Shown here in pieces: positions 27,501-35,937 of a DNA stretch of 64,000 nucleotides. Every line of letters begins with the position of its first letter. The first letter of the stretch is position 1. Below the pieces are notes generated by a model, which worked only from the letters and a program-made list of their open reading frames with translations, ran no database searches and was not told the origin of the DNA. Location of the stretch: NCBI RefSeq assembly GCF_030867145.1, contig NC_134415.1, positions 68,353,300 to 68,417,299 of the forward strand, in the 5' to 3' direction. A program made the translations under genes and the position numbers. The stretch is from Opisthocomus hoazin (lineage: Eukaryota > Chordata > Aves > Opisthocomiformes > Opisthocomidae).

Positions 27501-30500
27501 GTAGTCCCAGCAGCAGTCCTGGCGCTCCCCGCAGCCGCTGTCGCACCGGCAGCCACGCACCTTCTTCCCCTGTGGCTCCTGGCACTGGTGTCTGCAGCTG
27601 ACTGCGAGGAGAAGGCAGCACGTCTGAGTGCTCGGACAACCCTGTCCCAGGCAGATCAGTTATATGGATCGTGGATGCAGGACGCGGGGATAATCGTGCT
27701 GAATAATTTCCCAAATCCATTTCCCGAGTCATGTTCCAACGCAGTCCCTCGCACACGGGTCAGCAAGGCGAAACAAAAGCCATAGGAAGTCCCCTGGACG
27801 TGGAAGGTCCTGGCGGTTGTTCCAGCCACGCTCGCCCAGAGCCTGTGGCAGGGCTGCCCCCGGGACCAGTGGCACAGGAGGCGATGCCTGGCTGTCCCAC
27901 CCTCCCAGCGTCAGGAGGGAGAAACTGGCATCTCCTCTGCTCATTTCCAGGTCCGGGACATGACTCCCATGTTGGATGTTCCCTAACGCAGCCAGGGAGC
28001 TGCGTGGGATGGGGGCTCCCTCAGGGCCAGGCACCCAGAGCTATGGGGGCTCCCCAGGGGTGGCTGGACCCAACAAGGAGCAGGAGGCGGCAGGGGGGAC
28101 ACCAGGGCAGCCCCAGCCAAGCCACTGGGCACCTCCCTGGGGACAGGAACAGGCCAAGGTCAGGCTGTTGGCCCACGGGTAGCCCTGGCTTGGGGGGACC
28201 CATGGCCATGAAGGGCAGAGTTGTGGAGAGCTGGAGACCAGCCCTGCTGCGGCATCGCTGGGGCAGGGGCTGATGGCCCCGGGGGGCTGACATGGGGTCC
28301 TGGGCTGTGAGCAGGGTAGGGGCTGCCCCGGGGGACTGGGCAGGGCCCATAAGGTTTATTATTCCACTCAGGACTCTGACCATACCTCTCTCACTTCACC
28401 GTTACTACGTTCCTTAAAACTCTGCAGGTTTGGTTGTTTTGACCGAAAGAAAGAAAAGGGACGAAACGAGGGGCCTCGTGTTGGACACGGAGACATGCAG
28501 GTCCTCACCACAGCTCTGGCACCTTCGTGCAGGCAGAAGGGAGAACTCTGGTTCTCCCAAGGACACCCGAGGACAACTTCAGCCTCCAAACATCACCCGC
28601 TGCTCTGCACTAGCCAGGGCAAGCCTTGTGTCCGCATTCTCTGTGCTGCAGAAATACTGTTCAAACCCCTCTGAGCACCTACATTTCCAGCTATCTTGTC
28701 CGCTCACACCGTTAGGCAGGGACAGGTAGAACTACTCAGATTTGCTGGTGCAATTCTATTATAGTTGCCAAAAGGTTCATTCTTTTGCAGGGTGCATTGC
28801 CTACAAAATTTGGGCTTTAATATCCGCTGTGTTGAAACCACGCAGAGCTAAAATGATTTCTTTCAAGCTAGCTAGCTTGTTTCACATGTAGAAAGTCCTC
28901 ATGTTGTATCTTGAGCTTTAAATGCTTACATCGACAACTACTGTTCAATGCAAGAAAGGTTTGCAACTAATTAGAATAACAAGCAATACATGTAATGAGC
29001 ATAAATGGATCTGTCAACAGTAGAGAGGAAAAGAAGTAATTGAGGGTTAAGTGTTTTGTGACTGGCGTCTGTTCTGACAAGAAAGAGCTATGATTTTTCA
29101 CAAATATACATAAATGTATGAAAACAGTTTCTCTGTGCTTTTTTGGCTGAAGTTCAGTGTATTTTATTTAATTTTTCCTCTATCCATTGGCTTTTGAACA
29201 CCTCAAAGTTGTACAGATGGTCTACCTGATTTAAAATGATACAGAATATAGTACGGTGAGTCTAGGTCAGAAAAAATTAAACCTCCTCTGTCTTTAATGG
29301 AACCGCTCACACTCCTCATGATTTACAACCCACGCTTCTAATTTCTTTAAAATATTTACATAACTATGCAAGGTCAGGAAATTAGTATTTCATTAATTTT
29401 TATTTGGAATAGTCACTTCAATTACAGAAGCTACAAGGAAATTTACCTTGAGTATATAAGCAGAACCAATTGTACTATCATCAAATGCAAACTCTGTGCC
29501 AATTTTTAAACATACAGAATGACAGGTCCTCCTGACTCCTTTCCAGGCCCTTCCTCCTGAGACCACAAGCCCCCAGCACCCATCTCAACTGAGACTCCCG
29601 TTGCTCCTGAACAGCAACACTCTTCCCCACTGCCCCCGTAGCAAATGCAACCGTACAAAGGTGCGTGGTCCTAAACAGTGTAATACCGTGCATTGCTAAT
29701 TCATCTTTCCCAGGTAGATCTGGTTATGAAAGCAGCAAATAAAGTCAGTCAGTCCCCGTTTAGCGTTGCCCTGTGACACCTGCAGTCAGAGGCACCAAAA
29801 TGCTAACATGCTGATTTGGTGGCATCTTTCACTAACTACAACTACGACCAAGGTAAATTCCTTTTCCTCCGGTAAATGTCAGTGAAGACTAAAGCTGTAG
29901 GTATCTACATATTTTACACAGGAAGCTGTAATACAACATACGCATCATCAAAAAGCAATCACAGTTCCATCTCATCCTATTTGCTAGGCCAATAGCACTG
30001 AAAGATCTCAGGAGTCAAGACCTGATGAATAAGTAGGTAAACCAGTTCAACTTGTGATTGGGAATGAGAAAGGGACTGAGCTTCCTTGAACTTCTCCAGT
30101 ATAAGAGTACTATTGTTTTGATTCTAAAGGAAGTGTTTTATTTAATTCACCATGTAGTGTGTTTGTTCTCATCCAGCTTGACCTCCTGACATCTAAATGC
30201 TACTTTGTTTTTCTAACTGAAAAATTACATTCCACCAAATCAAAGCATTATCTCTTTTTACCATATTTTTTCAGAAACTGAAGTTTTCAGAGAAAATTCA
30301 TAATCAGTTTTACCATTAGCCACCTGAACTATGCCAAACGTACTGAAAGCGTGAATCCCAAAGATGGTCCAATGGTATCTGTTGTACAAAACACATTGCT
30401 TAAATAATTGCAAGATATTGTATGTAATAAGATAACTCCTATCTCAAATTTGCTAGAAGTATTATTATAATAAAATTTCCAAACCTGTTGTGAACAATGT

Positions 30501-33500
30501 TTAACACTCCTGGAAAGAGAAGCAAGGGACTCAGTGGTTTAGGATAGGTTTTTCAAGTATAGACTGTGAGTGTGCAGTTTTTATACAATCCAAATTGAAA
30601 AATGCAAGAACTTTATTTTCACAGGTGGTGAGTTTTCACAGAACATTTACATTATGCTATAAAATAGCCTCTGCTGAAGGCCTTCAACAGCTCTAGCTTC
30701 AGTGGTAATTGCGCTGAAAGCATCATAAACATACCTTGCTCCTGGTCTCCACGGTTCAGTCCTAGTCCTAAACCTAGTCCCAGGGATACAACCACCAAAG
30801 CACACAGCAGAACCTGTCACACAGACACAGGAAAATTAAAGTTCACAACTGCGATAAACTGTTACGTTTATCAGAAATCAACTGTGTGGTTATTATTTCT
30901 ACGAATGTATGATTTCTTATGAACTAATCATTTCTCTGAACTGGTCCATCGAAAAAATGGAGACATTCTGAGCCTGGAGATAGGAGAGGCACAAGAATAA
31001 TGATCCTGTGAACTGCTTACAAGCCAACGCCTTAATACCGCACTTTTAACCTATGGCCAGTCCCATGTTGTAATAAGGGAAGTGCTTGCTGGGGAAAATC
31101 TAGTAGGAATTGATACCCGTGAATGTAAAATTTCCACAATTAGTTCTCGGAAAAGTCAAGAATATGCTAAGTATTTCTCGAAATATAATGAATATGTATA
31201 TGTACATTGTCATTGTATTTAACCTGAAATGACAGGGTGTTTGGCGTGCATGTTTGGAGGAGACATCCCCCGTGTGCTTGGCGCCGTAACAAAGAATACC
31301 TGCTTAATAGTCTTCCGATTATTGAGTCTTCAACTCCAGCTTTTCATGGTATCAAATTAATCAATATATTTACCTGTTTTGCAAATTCTTAATCTGCGTA
31401 AAGAGAAGGAAAGTGCCTTGTTTAACTTCTGTATTGTCCTGAAATTCTCGTGGGGATTTCTTAAGAGACTCAGCTGGATTGAGGCTGCAAGTGTCAAATT
31501 TTCATCCACATGCCAGTTTCTAGTCATAAGTCACCCCGTTAGTGAGGTTAGCGGAAACTGGAAAGAGACAAACAGCCCAAGGAAACCCCAGAACAGAAAA
31601 CAGCATCACGCTTGGGAGATTGCAACAGAGCTGAGGAAGCCTCTATCAGCGAAACAGATGCTCAAGATGAATGGCGATGTTTGCTGGCTGAAAGGGGGTG
31701 TGAAAAGTGACAACCCTCTTGGAGTATTTCATAGTGCATGCACTTTCCACTTCACTAAAGCAAAAGTGGGAAAGAAAATGTATATCACAGAAAATCACCA
31801 CAAACCAGCCCAGTTTACTTCCTTTTTTTGCCCCAAAGCCTTTTTTCGCCTCCTGCCATTTCCAGGGACCAGCAGGCACTAGTAAGTACTATGATTCAAA
31901 ACAAAGCAGAAACAAGAGACGCTTACTCTCATGCTCAGTATTACTGCAGTGGAACCTCTTAACTGAGACTACAGCAATTATAAGGAGCTGAGAAAAACTC
32001 TATGTGTGAGTAGGACACAACCAAGTGCACATACGCCATCCTGTGACTTTTTGCCCATCCCTGCTCACAAAAACACCTTATGCTCTTTGTTTGCGCCTGT
32101 CCTGTCTTGCAGGGGCTGGGCAGAAGAACGGCAGCAGGGAGGGCTGCCCAATTGTCTGGAGTGAGTGTACAGTTTGGGCGTGGAGCAGCTCCACACTAGG
32201 ACAGTCTAAGCACACATTATTCCTTCCCATAGGCCAGGAAGATGCAGGCACGCAAGCCAGAAAGTCAGAGTGCAGCACACGCCAACTAGTCCTCTAACAG
32301 GAACCATCAGGAGACTCAACTGTGGGTCTGGCGCAGCATGTACCTCTTCCTCTGGATAGACGCAGTCTGAGGGGCTCCTTCCAGACCCCTCACTTTCTCA
32401 TCCTTCCGCTATTCTCCCTCCGACCACGCTCAAGAATTTCTTGTCTCTTCCTTGCTGCCCACCCTCTCCAGCCTCACGTCACTGATTTTTTCCCAAGCAA
32501 CACCAAACACCAGCAACACCAAAGTTACTCCCTTCATGCCTGCTCTCTCCCACCTTTACTTTCTTCCTGCTGCTCACTCCATGGTTTTTGTGCAGAATAC
32601 TCAAAAGTAGGAACGGAAACGGAATTGCTGAGAGAACTGGGTAAGAGAGATGGGATAAACTGGTTTGGAAAGGTTGCCCAAAGTGGCAGAAATGCTGAAG
32701 TCTTTTGAGGAGAGGTCCCAGGCGTGAAGGCAGCAGTTTAATCCTACATCCAGTCAGCAAGGACTGAGAATCAGGGGGTGCACTTGGGCTAGAACCACGG
32801 CCACTCTCTCTAGGCAGGGAGGATAACACCATCAGGGTAACCTGAGAGGCTCTGTTTCCCTGAGTACAGATCAGCCCAATTACCAGGGTATGCAGTCTTC
32901 ACCTTAAAGTTCATGATGGTTTTACCCTCCATCTTCGTTGAAACTCATATTTGTAACTGAAATAAATAGACGCTACGAAATTAAAGTACAGCTGCTACAG
33001 CAGCAAACATTCCCACTGCTGCAAGCAATGAGAGAGCTGAAGTAAAAACCCAAAACTCATAGCAGGTATACAGATGAGATGCCGCATTTATTATAGCATT
33101 TACGCAAAGACCCTTAATTTTGGGACATTCACCCTTAAGGTGAAATAACATTGGTAGCACCTATTAAAATCCTCAGACTTTCCACAGCTAACCTCTATGT
33201 CTAAATTCAGGACTATGGCTACTACTTCATAAAAAAATTATTCCTAATGCATATGCTCTGTTCTCTGGAGGACTTACTAGACAGTGTGACTGCTATTTGT
33301 GGGTACACAATTCTCTGCCTAAGCTTTCAGGAAAAAGTTACCAAGGAAGTATTTCATGCATATAGCTTATCAAAAATGTAGATAAATTGTGCAGAATATT
33401 AACAGTTTATGCTTCCAATATTTAGATTTTCTTTTTTTTCATATAGGCAGGCATCTGAAAACTAGTGCATTTGGAAGAACAAGTATGTTTTAGGATACTT

Positions 33501-34680
33501 AAATTTCTCACTTTACTCTTCCAAACACCTCTTGAAAGTGTAATTTACATTCCTTCATAGTTAGATATTTTTCCCACGTTGTTTCTCATGATTCATTTAT
33601 TTTTACTGAAGACCTAAAGAAAAAAGTCTGTTATTTTATCTTCTCTTTTTTCTCAATTTCCAATATTTCCCTCATATTTTATGCAATCCTTTGCACAACG
33701 CAGCATTAAATAGGAAGTTGTACTATGTGAATTGTTCTGATGACACAGGGCTGAAGAGTATCACAACTTGACTCTCTCTCTCATAGACCTGTTTTCAAAA
33801 TTAAGCTTTGAGTCTTTCCAAAATCAGTACCTGTCATTTTCTCTAAATGCCAATTTACAGATGCAAGAGCTTGTACAAACATATACATGTACATGTATGT
33901 GTGTATATATATATACACACACACGCATTTAATGTTTCTTCTGTGGTCACAAACAGAACCTTAAAACTGCGTGTTGGCTACAACAAAAAGATTTTTAAAA
34001 CATAACAAAAACCCTACACGCTATTATGTACAAGTCGGCTGCATGATTCAAAGCCCTGGGGAATAGGGAAAGAGTTGACAGGATATTGGAGACGTGGGAC
34101 TGACAACACTGTAGGAAACGGTTCACTGGTCTTTTCCCATGCCTTGCTTCCTGATGCTTGTCACCAACGCCTTGCCTACACGTTCTGTTTTGCTAATGAC
34201 AAAGCCAAAGATAAAAATAAGCGAAAAAGAACTGCGGCTGCTTTGGCGACGAACACCTCCGTTTTAAACAAAACGTATAAAATAAAGTATTGAAGCAAAG
34301 TCTTTGCCGTGCAAAAGAACTGTCAGGGTATCGTAGTAAAACAAAAACTGCAGTTAACGGTCAGAAAAAAACAAGTTGTCTTGGTAAGTGCCAGAAAAAC
34401 TTTTCGAAACCCGCCAGTGAAGTTAGTGCATTCGTGCTGTAAAACTTCAGGCACCGATTACTGAGCTACCCTGACCCATTGCATCGATACAGTGAAACTT
34501 CTCAACAGTCTGCAGACCTGAGAACTGGCAAACCGGTAGCCCCGAAGGACAGCACCTACTTACAGCACAGATGACTTGGTATTTCAGGAGTTTTTTCTTC
34601 TTCACAGACTCGGTTGGTTTTAAAGACACCTCGTCCAGATGTCCACTGTGGTGCCTGACGAGACCATCCTGGAGCTCCAT
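3428..34680 (-). CDS. ENPP3: ENPP3, ectonucleotide pyrophosphatase/phosphodiesterase 3 (20 exons, C-terminus off the left edge)
   Basis: Type II membrane ecto-enzyme that cleaves phosphodiester and pyrophosphate bonds of extracellular nucleotides such as ATP (known for the family). Twenty exons with GT/AG borders join in phase into 661 codons. Order: cytoplasmic tail 1-33, membrane anchor about 34-58, SMB1 68-103 (8 Cys), SMB2 112-147 (8 Cys), catalytic domain from about 170, start of the nuclease-like domain. Zinc ligands and nucleophile are all visible: D181, T219 (TKTFPNH), D339 and H343 (EPDSSGH), D386 and H387 (ADHG), H496 (NHGYNN). Each sits 14 residues after the human ENPP3 position I remember, so the extra length is N-terminal. 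The ENPP3-like GLGLGLGL anchor, [10 protein letters not shown] and the MED23 neighbour favour ENPP3 over ENPP1. Start ATG at 34680 has a good context (gagATGg). About 210 C-terminal residues are missing because the window ends in intron 20. Confidence 0.95.
4336..4387 (-). CDS. ENPP3: ENPP3 exon 19 (residues 593-609)
   Basis: 52 bp, phase 0 in and 1 out. Encodes [17 protein letters not shown], matching the 'LNLTQEE' segment of human ENPP3. Two sequons (NAS, NLT). Confidence 0.9.
4497..4666 (-). CDS. ENPP3: ENPP3 exon 18 (residues 536-592)
   Basis: 170 bp, phase 1 in and 0 out. Encodes [19 protein letters not shown], then [14 protein letters not shown], the linker toward the nuclease-like domain. 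Contains the conserved sequon NGT and two Cys (CTC) near the end. Confidence 0.95.
5452..5539 (-). CDS. ENPP3: ENPP3 exon 17 (residues 507-535)
   Basis: 88 bp, phase 0 in and 1 out. Encodes [19 protein letters not shown], then [10 protein letters not shown], the end of the catalytic domain. Confidence 0.95.
7125..8117 (+). mobile_element. CR1 LINE with an inverted 3' segment
   Basis: Plus-strand CR1 RT tail (7125-7689; [18 protein letters not shown], with catalytic FADD intact) stops at KKRRLRG. Sequence 7690-8035 is CR1 in the minus orientation ([10 protein letters not shown], then [20 protein letters not shown]), and 8036-8117 is the CR1 3' end in plus orientation again. The inverted part is exactly what the plus part lacks. 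It sits in the ENPP3 intron between exons 17 and 16. Confidence 0.9.
7690..8114. repeat. 79-bp near-perfect inverted repeat (CR1 3' ends)
   Basis: Arms 7690-7768 and 8036-8114 are reverse complements with one mismatch by eye, around a 267-bp centre. Both arms are the CR1 3' terminus, including the doubled 'attctgtg' motif. Confidence 0.92.
8191..8257 (-). CDS. ENPP3: ENPP3 exon 16, last zinc ligand (residues 484-506)
   Basis: 67 bp, phase 2 in and 0 out. Encodes [18 protein letters not shown]496 of NHGYNN is the last zinc ligand. It lies just downstream (plus-strand sense) of a rearranged CR1 at 7125-8117. Confidence 0.95.
8258..10075. other. ENPP3 intron 15
   Basis: AT-rich intron sequence between exons 16 and 15. 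I recognise no gene, repeat family or RNA in it. Confidence 0.5.
10076..10203 (-). CDS. ENPP3: ENPP3 exon 15 (residues 442-483)
   Basis: 128 bp, phase 0 in and 2 out. Encodes [19 protein letters not shown], then [20 protein letters not shown]. Completes the catalytic-domain insertion before the last zinc ligand. Confidence 0.95.
12455..12900 (-). mobile_element. Old CR1-like LINE fragment (minus orientation), diverged
   Basis: Plus-strand phrases such as 'aggtccgtcttacctagtattctgtttcc', 'tccattaatttgtctaaa' and 'caacaccctgtggcaacatg' resemble the reverse complement of an ancient amniote CR1 3' region. That family is remembered, not searched. The copy is heavily diverged, without an open frame. 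Confidence 0.45.
13121..13152 (-). CDS. ENPP3: ENPP3 exon 14, 32-bp exon (residues 431-441)
   Basis: Only 32 bp, phase 1 in and 0 out. Encodes [11 protein letters not shown], which aligns with the family's 'FNSEEIVRNLS' and keeps the frame between exons 13 and 15. Acceptor TTTTTAACAG, donor GTGAGT. Too short to be found by ORF scanning. Confidence 0.92.
14559..14687 (-). CDS. ENPP3: ENPP3 exon 13 (residues 388-430)
   Basis: 129 bp, phase 1/1. Encodes [17 protein letters not shown], then [18 protein letters not shown], part of the catalytic domain. Confidence 0.95.
14852..14960 (-). CDS. ENPP3: ENPP3 exon 12, zinc-ligand exon (residues 352-387)
   Basis: 109 bp, phase 0 in and 1 out. Encodes [19 protein letters not shown], then [18 protein letters not shown]386 and H387 are zinc ligands. 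The KQRNLH stretch is ENPP3-like; ENPP1 has KELNLH. Confidence 0.96.
16335..16407 (-). CDS. ENPP3: ENPP3 exon 11, zinc-ligand exon (residues 327-351)
   Basis: 73 bp, phase 2 in and 0 out, donor GTAAGT. Encodes [21 protein letters not shown]339 and H343 are zinc ligands of the catalytic site. Confidence 0.95.
17294..17359 (-). CDS. ENPP3: ENPP3 exon 10 (residues 305-326)
   Basis: 66 bp, phase 2/2. Encodes [19 protein letters not shown], matching the family's 'VPFEERI..LLKWL' stretch. The acceptor follows a long T/C run (the A/G-rich run at 17361-17382 on the plus strand). Confidence 0.92.
18358..18488 (+). repeat. 131-bp direct repeat, copy 1
   Basis: Matches 19700-19830 in the same orientation with five mismatches by eye (about 96%). 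Flanking sequences differ, so this is not part of a larger tandem duplication. Repeat family not recognised. Confidence 0.93.
18731..18840 (-). CDS. ENPP3: ENPP3 exon 9 (residues 269-304)
   Basis: 110 bp, phase 0 in and 2 out. Encodes [21 protein letters not shown] and an N-glycosylation sequon at N293 (NGT). The exon lies between two 131-bp direct repeats (18358-18488 and 19700-19830). Confidence 0.94.
19190..19256 (+). mobile_element. Short CR1 relic
   Basis: About 65 bp that read [13 protein letters not shown] in frame, the conserved CR1 ORF2 C-terminal motif also seen at 2281-2340 and 41890-42105. No 3' end is present. Confidence 0.6.
19700..19830 (+). repeat. 131-bp direct repeat, copy 2
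   Basis: Partner of 18358-18488, offset 1342 bp, across ENPP3 exon 9. The sequence immediately after this copy (tttccaaact) could be the edge of a DNA-transposon-like unit, but I cannot assign it. Confidence 0.93.
20105..20224 (-). CDS. ENPP3: ENPP3 exon 8 (residues 229-268)
   Basis: 120 bp, phase 0/0. Encodes [17 protein letters not shown] and later PSWWKGQP, both strongly conserved ENPP1/3 segments. Confidence 0.95.
20802..20881 (-). CDS. ENPP3: ENPP3 exon 7, nucleophile exon (residues 202-228)
   Basis: 80 bp, phase 1 in and 0 out. Encodes [13 protein letters not shown] followed by [12 protein letters not shown]. The second Thr of TKTFPNH (T219) is the residue that forms the nucleotidyl intermediate in this family. 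Confidence 0.95.
22615..22712 (-). CDS. ENPP3: ENPP3 exon 6, start of the catalytic domain (residues 169-201)
   Basis: 98 bp, phase 2 in and 1 out. Contains [11 protein letters not shown], whose Asp (D181) is the first zinc ligand of the alkaline-phosphatase-like fold, then [12 protein letters not shown]. Confidence 0.95.
25048..25108 (-). CDS. ENPP3: ENPP3 exon 5, linker to the catalytic domain (residues 149-168)
   Basis: 61 bp, phase 1 in and 2 out. Encodes [10 protein letters not shown] and TPQCPD, the short linker between SMB2 and the catalytic domain in ENPP1/ENPP3. Confidence 0.93.
25540..25645 (-). mobile_element. Possible diverged CR1 fragment (minus)
   Basis: 'aaactcctccaatctttccttgttgaccatggcttccaaatttc' followed by 'ctcctttgaatagtctccacc' resembles the reverse complement of the CR1 '[13 protein letters not shown]' region, as in 42150-42280. 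Weak similarity only. Confidence 0.3.
26346..26462 (+). repeat. Two-copy tandem repeat, about 60 bp
   Basis: Units 26346-26405 and 26406-26462 share 'attgttctccagaaacctt' and '(a)actccacttcaaaac', differing by a 3-bp indel and a few substitutions. Located about 140 bp from ENPP3 exon 4. Confidence 0.85.
26600..26725 (-). CDS. ENPP3: ENPP3 exon 4, somatomedin-B-like domain 2 (residues 107-148)
   Basis: 126 bp, phase 1/1. Encodes [12 protein letters not shown], then CSCSDDC and KKDCC, giving the eight SMB cysteines. Codon third positions are mixed (about 40% GC), in contrast to exon 3. Confidence 0.95.
27130..28370. other. GC-rich block spanning ENPP3 exon 3
   Basis: Sharply GC-rich (gggg/cccc-rich, e.g. 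27840-28340) within otherwise AT-rich introns. It contains exon 3 (27479-27601). Long open frames on both strands here are composition artefacts: they carry no recognisable domain and overlap each other. It lacks the CG density of the MED23 promoter island. Biased gene conversion or an unclassified repeat are possible causes. Confidence 0.6.
27479..27601 (-). CDS. ENPP3: ENPP3 exon 3, somatomedin-B-like domain 1 (residues 66-106)
   Basis: 123 bp, phase 1/1, acceptor CTCGCAG and donor GTACGT. Eight cysteines in the SMB pattern ending [10 protein letters not shown]. About 36 of 40 full codons end in G or C, unlike all neighbouring exons. Where human ENPP3 has RGD (78-80, from memory) this protein has R92-Q93-D94. 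Confidence 0.93.
28371..30734. other. ENPP3 intron 2, non-GC-rich part
   Basis: AT-rich sequence between the GC block and exon 2. No exon, repeat family or RNA recognised. Confidence 0.5.
30735..30813 (-). CDS. ENPP3: ENPP3 exon 2, membrane anchor (residues 40-65)
   Basis: 79 bp, phase 0 in and 1 out. Encodes the hydrophobic [19 protein letters not shown], the signature signal-anchor of ENPP3. It then encodes a stalk beginning NRGDQEQ, so an RGD tripeptide lies at residues 60-62. Confidence 0.93.
31110..31356 (+). mobile_element. LTR fragment B1 (retroviral LTR, plus)
   Basis: Closely matches the reverse complement of 35938-36552. It shares the tgatacccgt...aatgtaa edge, 'gaatatgctaagtatttctc', 'tatttaacctgaaa.gacagggtgtt', a poly(A)-signal-like site before 'gaatacctgcttaatagtc', and 'gagtcttca'. 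Compared with that copy it lacks the ~330-bp upstream part with the U3 duplication. It sits in ENPP3 intron 1, opposite to the gene. Confidence 0.75.
33881..33927. repeat. Dinucleotide repeat (tg/ta/ca), self-complementary
   Basis: 'atacatgtacatgtatgtgtgtatatatatatacacacacacg' is a short compound microsatellite able to fold back on itself. Confidence 0.85.
34564..34680 (-). CDS. ENPP3: ENPP3 coding exon 1 (residues 1-39)
   Basis: Start codon at 34678-34680 followed by a charged tail with a KKKK cluster (27-30), then the first residues of the membrane anchor (LLKYQVICA). Ends at donor GTAAGT, phase 0. The tail is about 13 residues longer than in the human protein as I remember it. Confidence 0.9.
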
Positions 34681-34860
34681 CTCGCCGAGGCCTGTCCCTC
34701 AGCCCCCCCGGCTGGCTGAGCTGCCGCTAACACACTGTTCCTGCTTCAAGCGTGTATGTACTTTGCCCACAGTTTTTTAATGAGATCCTAGCTTTTGCAT
34801 CAGTGGTAGGTTCTCAGGAAGCCAAAGTAAGCAGGAAAGCGACTCGGAAAGGTCAAAGGC
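34681..34860 (-). promoter_or_regulatory. Possible proximal ENPP3 promoter
   Basis: Read on the minus strand upstream of the ENPP3 ATG, 'cattaaaaaac' (about 34771-34782) could act as a weak TATA-like element roughly 95 bp before the start codon. Further upstream are 'tttgacctttcc' (nuclear-receptor-half-site-like) and 'cttatct' (GATA-like). No transcript evidence; a noncoding first exon nearer MED23 is an alternative. Confidence 0.25.
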
Positions 34861-35001
34861 TGAAAAGCATTATCTGTGTGCGGAGAACCTGTCACATCGC
34901 AAGATAAGGAGGGCATTAGGTAAACTCTTAACTGGAGATCAGGAGTAATACGTTGCTAAGCAATAAAATGCAAAAATGACAGAAATCCAAGTACTCAACC
35001 A

Positions 35002-35007
35002 TTTATT
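35002..35007 (-). terminator. AATAAA poly(A) signal candidate
   Basis: Canonical hexamer on the minus strand about 100 nt downstream of the candidate terminal exon stop. Cleavage would fall near 34975-34990, about 300 bp upstream of the ENPP3 start codon. Confidence 0.3.
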
Positions 35008-35110
35008 TAAAAGCTTGTCATGCAAAGTATTTGTTATCTTCAAAGAAAGTGTTAAGTATGTTAAAGGAAACCAAAACGAAAGCAGTTTCTTAACTCCTGC
35101 TCTGTCACGC

Positions 35111-35223
35111 CTATGTTTTCAGGTCCATTCTCTTTTTTAGCACCAGAGGATTGCTCAATCCATCTTTGTCACATACTTCTTTCAGCTTGTTATATATTTT
35201 TTCAGTAGTGATAGACGTACTTA
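35111..35223 (-). other. Candidate terminal coding exon of an unrecognised gene
   Basis: Minus strand: a T-rich tract and TTTTTAG acceptor precede a 113-nt open stretch (two bases, then 36 codons and TAG). It reads SITTEKIYNKLKEVCDKDG followed by LSNPLVLKKRMDLKT. An AATAAA lies at 35002-35007, about 100 nt after the stop. I cannot match it to a known protein. Lysine/isoleucine-rich open stretches arise by chance in AT-rich DNA, so this is tentative. Confidence 0.28.
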
Positions 35224-35454
35224 CTAAAAACAAAACAGCCAAATCAAATACAATAAACAATAAAAATGCCGTAAGTACAACATGAAATTTATTTGTTTTT
35301 CAGTTTGGTGGTGAAGGTAAGGGTTGTTTGTTATGAAAATGTACCTTCACAGCCTACTAGGGCTATGCAAGTGTAACTATTCACATGTTGATCTGATTCT
35401 AAAGTTGAGCACCACGAGTTGTAATTTATAATAAATAATTTTATAATGTTTCTA

Positions 35455-35526
35455 ATGATAAAAACAAATACAAAACATAGTACTATACGAGCTGGTATGA
35501 AGAGCATCCAAGCCCAAATCGGTACA
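35455..35526 (-). repeat. Truncated 3' LTR of the class II ERV
   Basis: On the minus strand, 'tgtaccgatttgggcttgga' then 'cttcataccagctcgtatagtactatgttttgtatttgt' aligns with the first ~75 bases of the LTR at 37570-37647. It directly follows the purine tract, where a 3' LTR should begin. Confidence 0.65.
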
Positions 35527-35937
35527 ATCTCTGCCCCTTATTCTACACCATTTGTGCCATGTTCATGTCCCACATTGTCCAATACCTTCCCATTAACCAA
35601 CCCCTTTCTCCCCCGCCCATCCTTTGATACATAGATATCATTCCCGTCATCTATGGGCCACCCCTGTAAAATGTCCATACAATGTACATTGAGTTCACTT
35701 CTTCTGTGACCTGAGTTCCATCTGTTACGGTGGTTGCTCGGGACAGGAGAGGCAGTGTGTTGTGTGGAGGTACTGCTGTTGAAAACTATTCAGGTTGGGT
35801 CACACTTGCAGAGCTTCTTGTCAGGCTTGTCCTCTGTTCAGGTGGTTCCTGCTATAGTCCTTCCATAACACACAACTCAGACAATGGTTTACAACAATTC
35901 AAAGTTATATCCATTACAATCTCTATGCCTGGTCCCT

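Noticed and set aside
27003..28383. Several open frames of 100-215 codons on both strands in 27.0-28.4 kb
   Set aside because: They overlap one another in the GC-rich block, have low-complexity Pro/Gly/Arg composition and no domain. The only supported coding sequence here is ENPP3 exon 3.
31379..31882. 167-codon open frame
   Set aside because: No recognisable motif, no splice context, amino-acid pattern typical of noncoding sequence.
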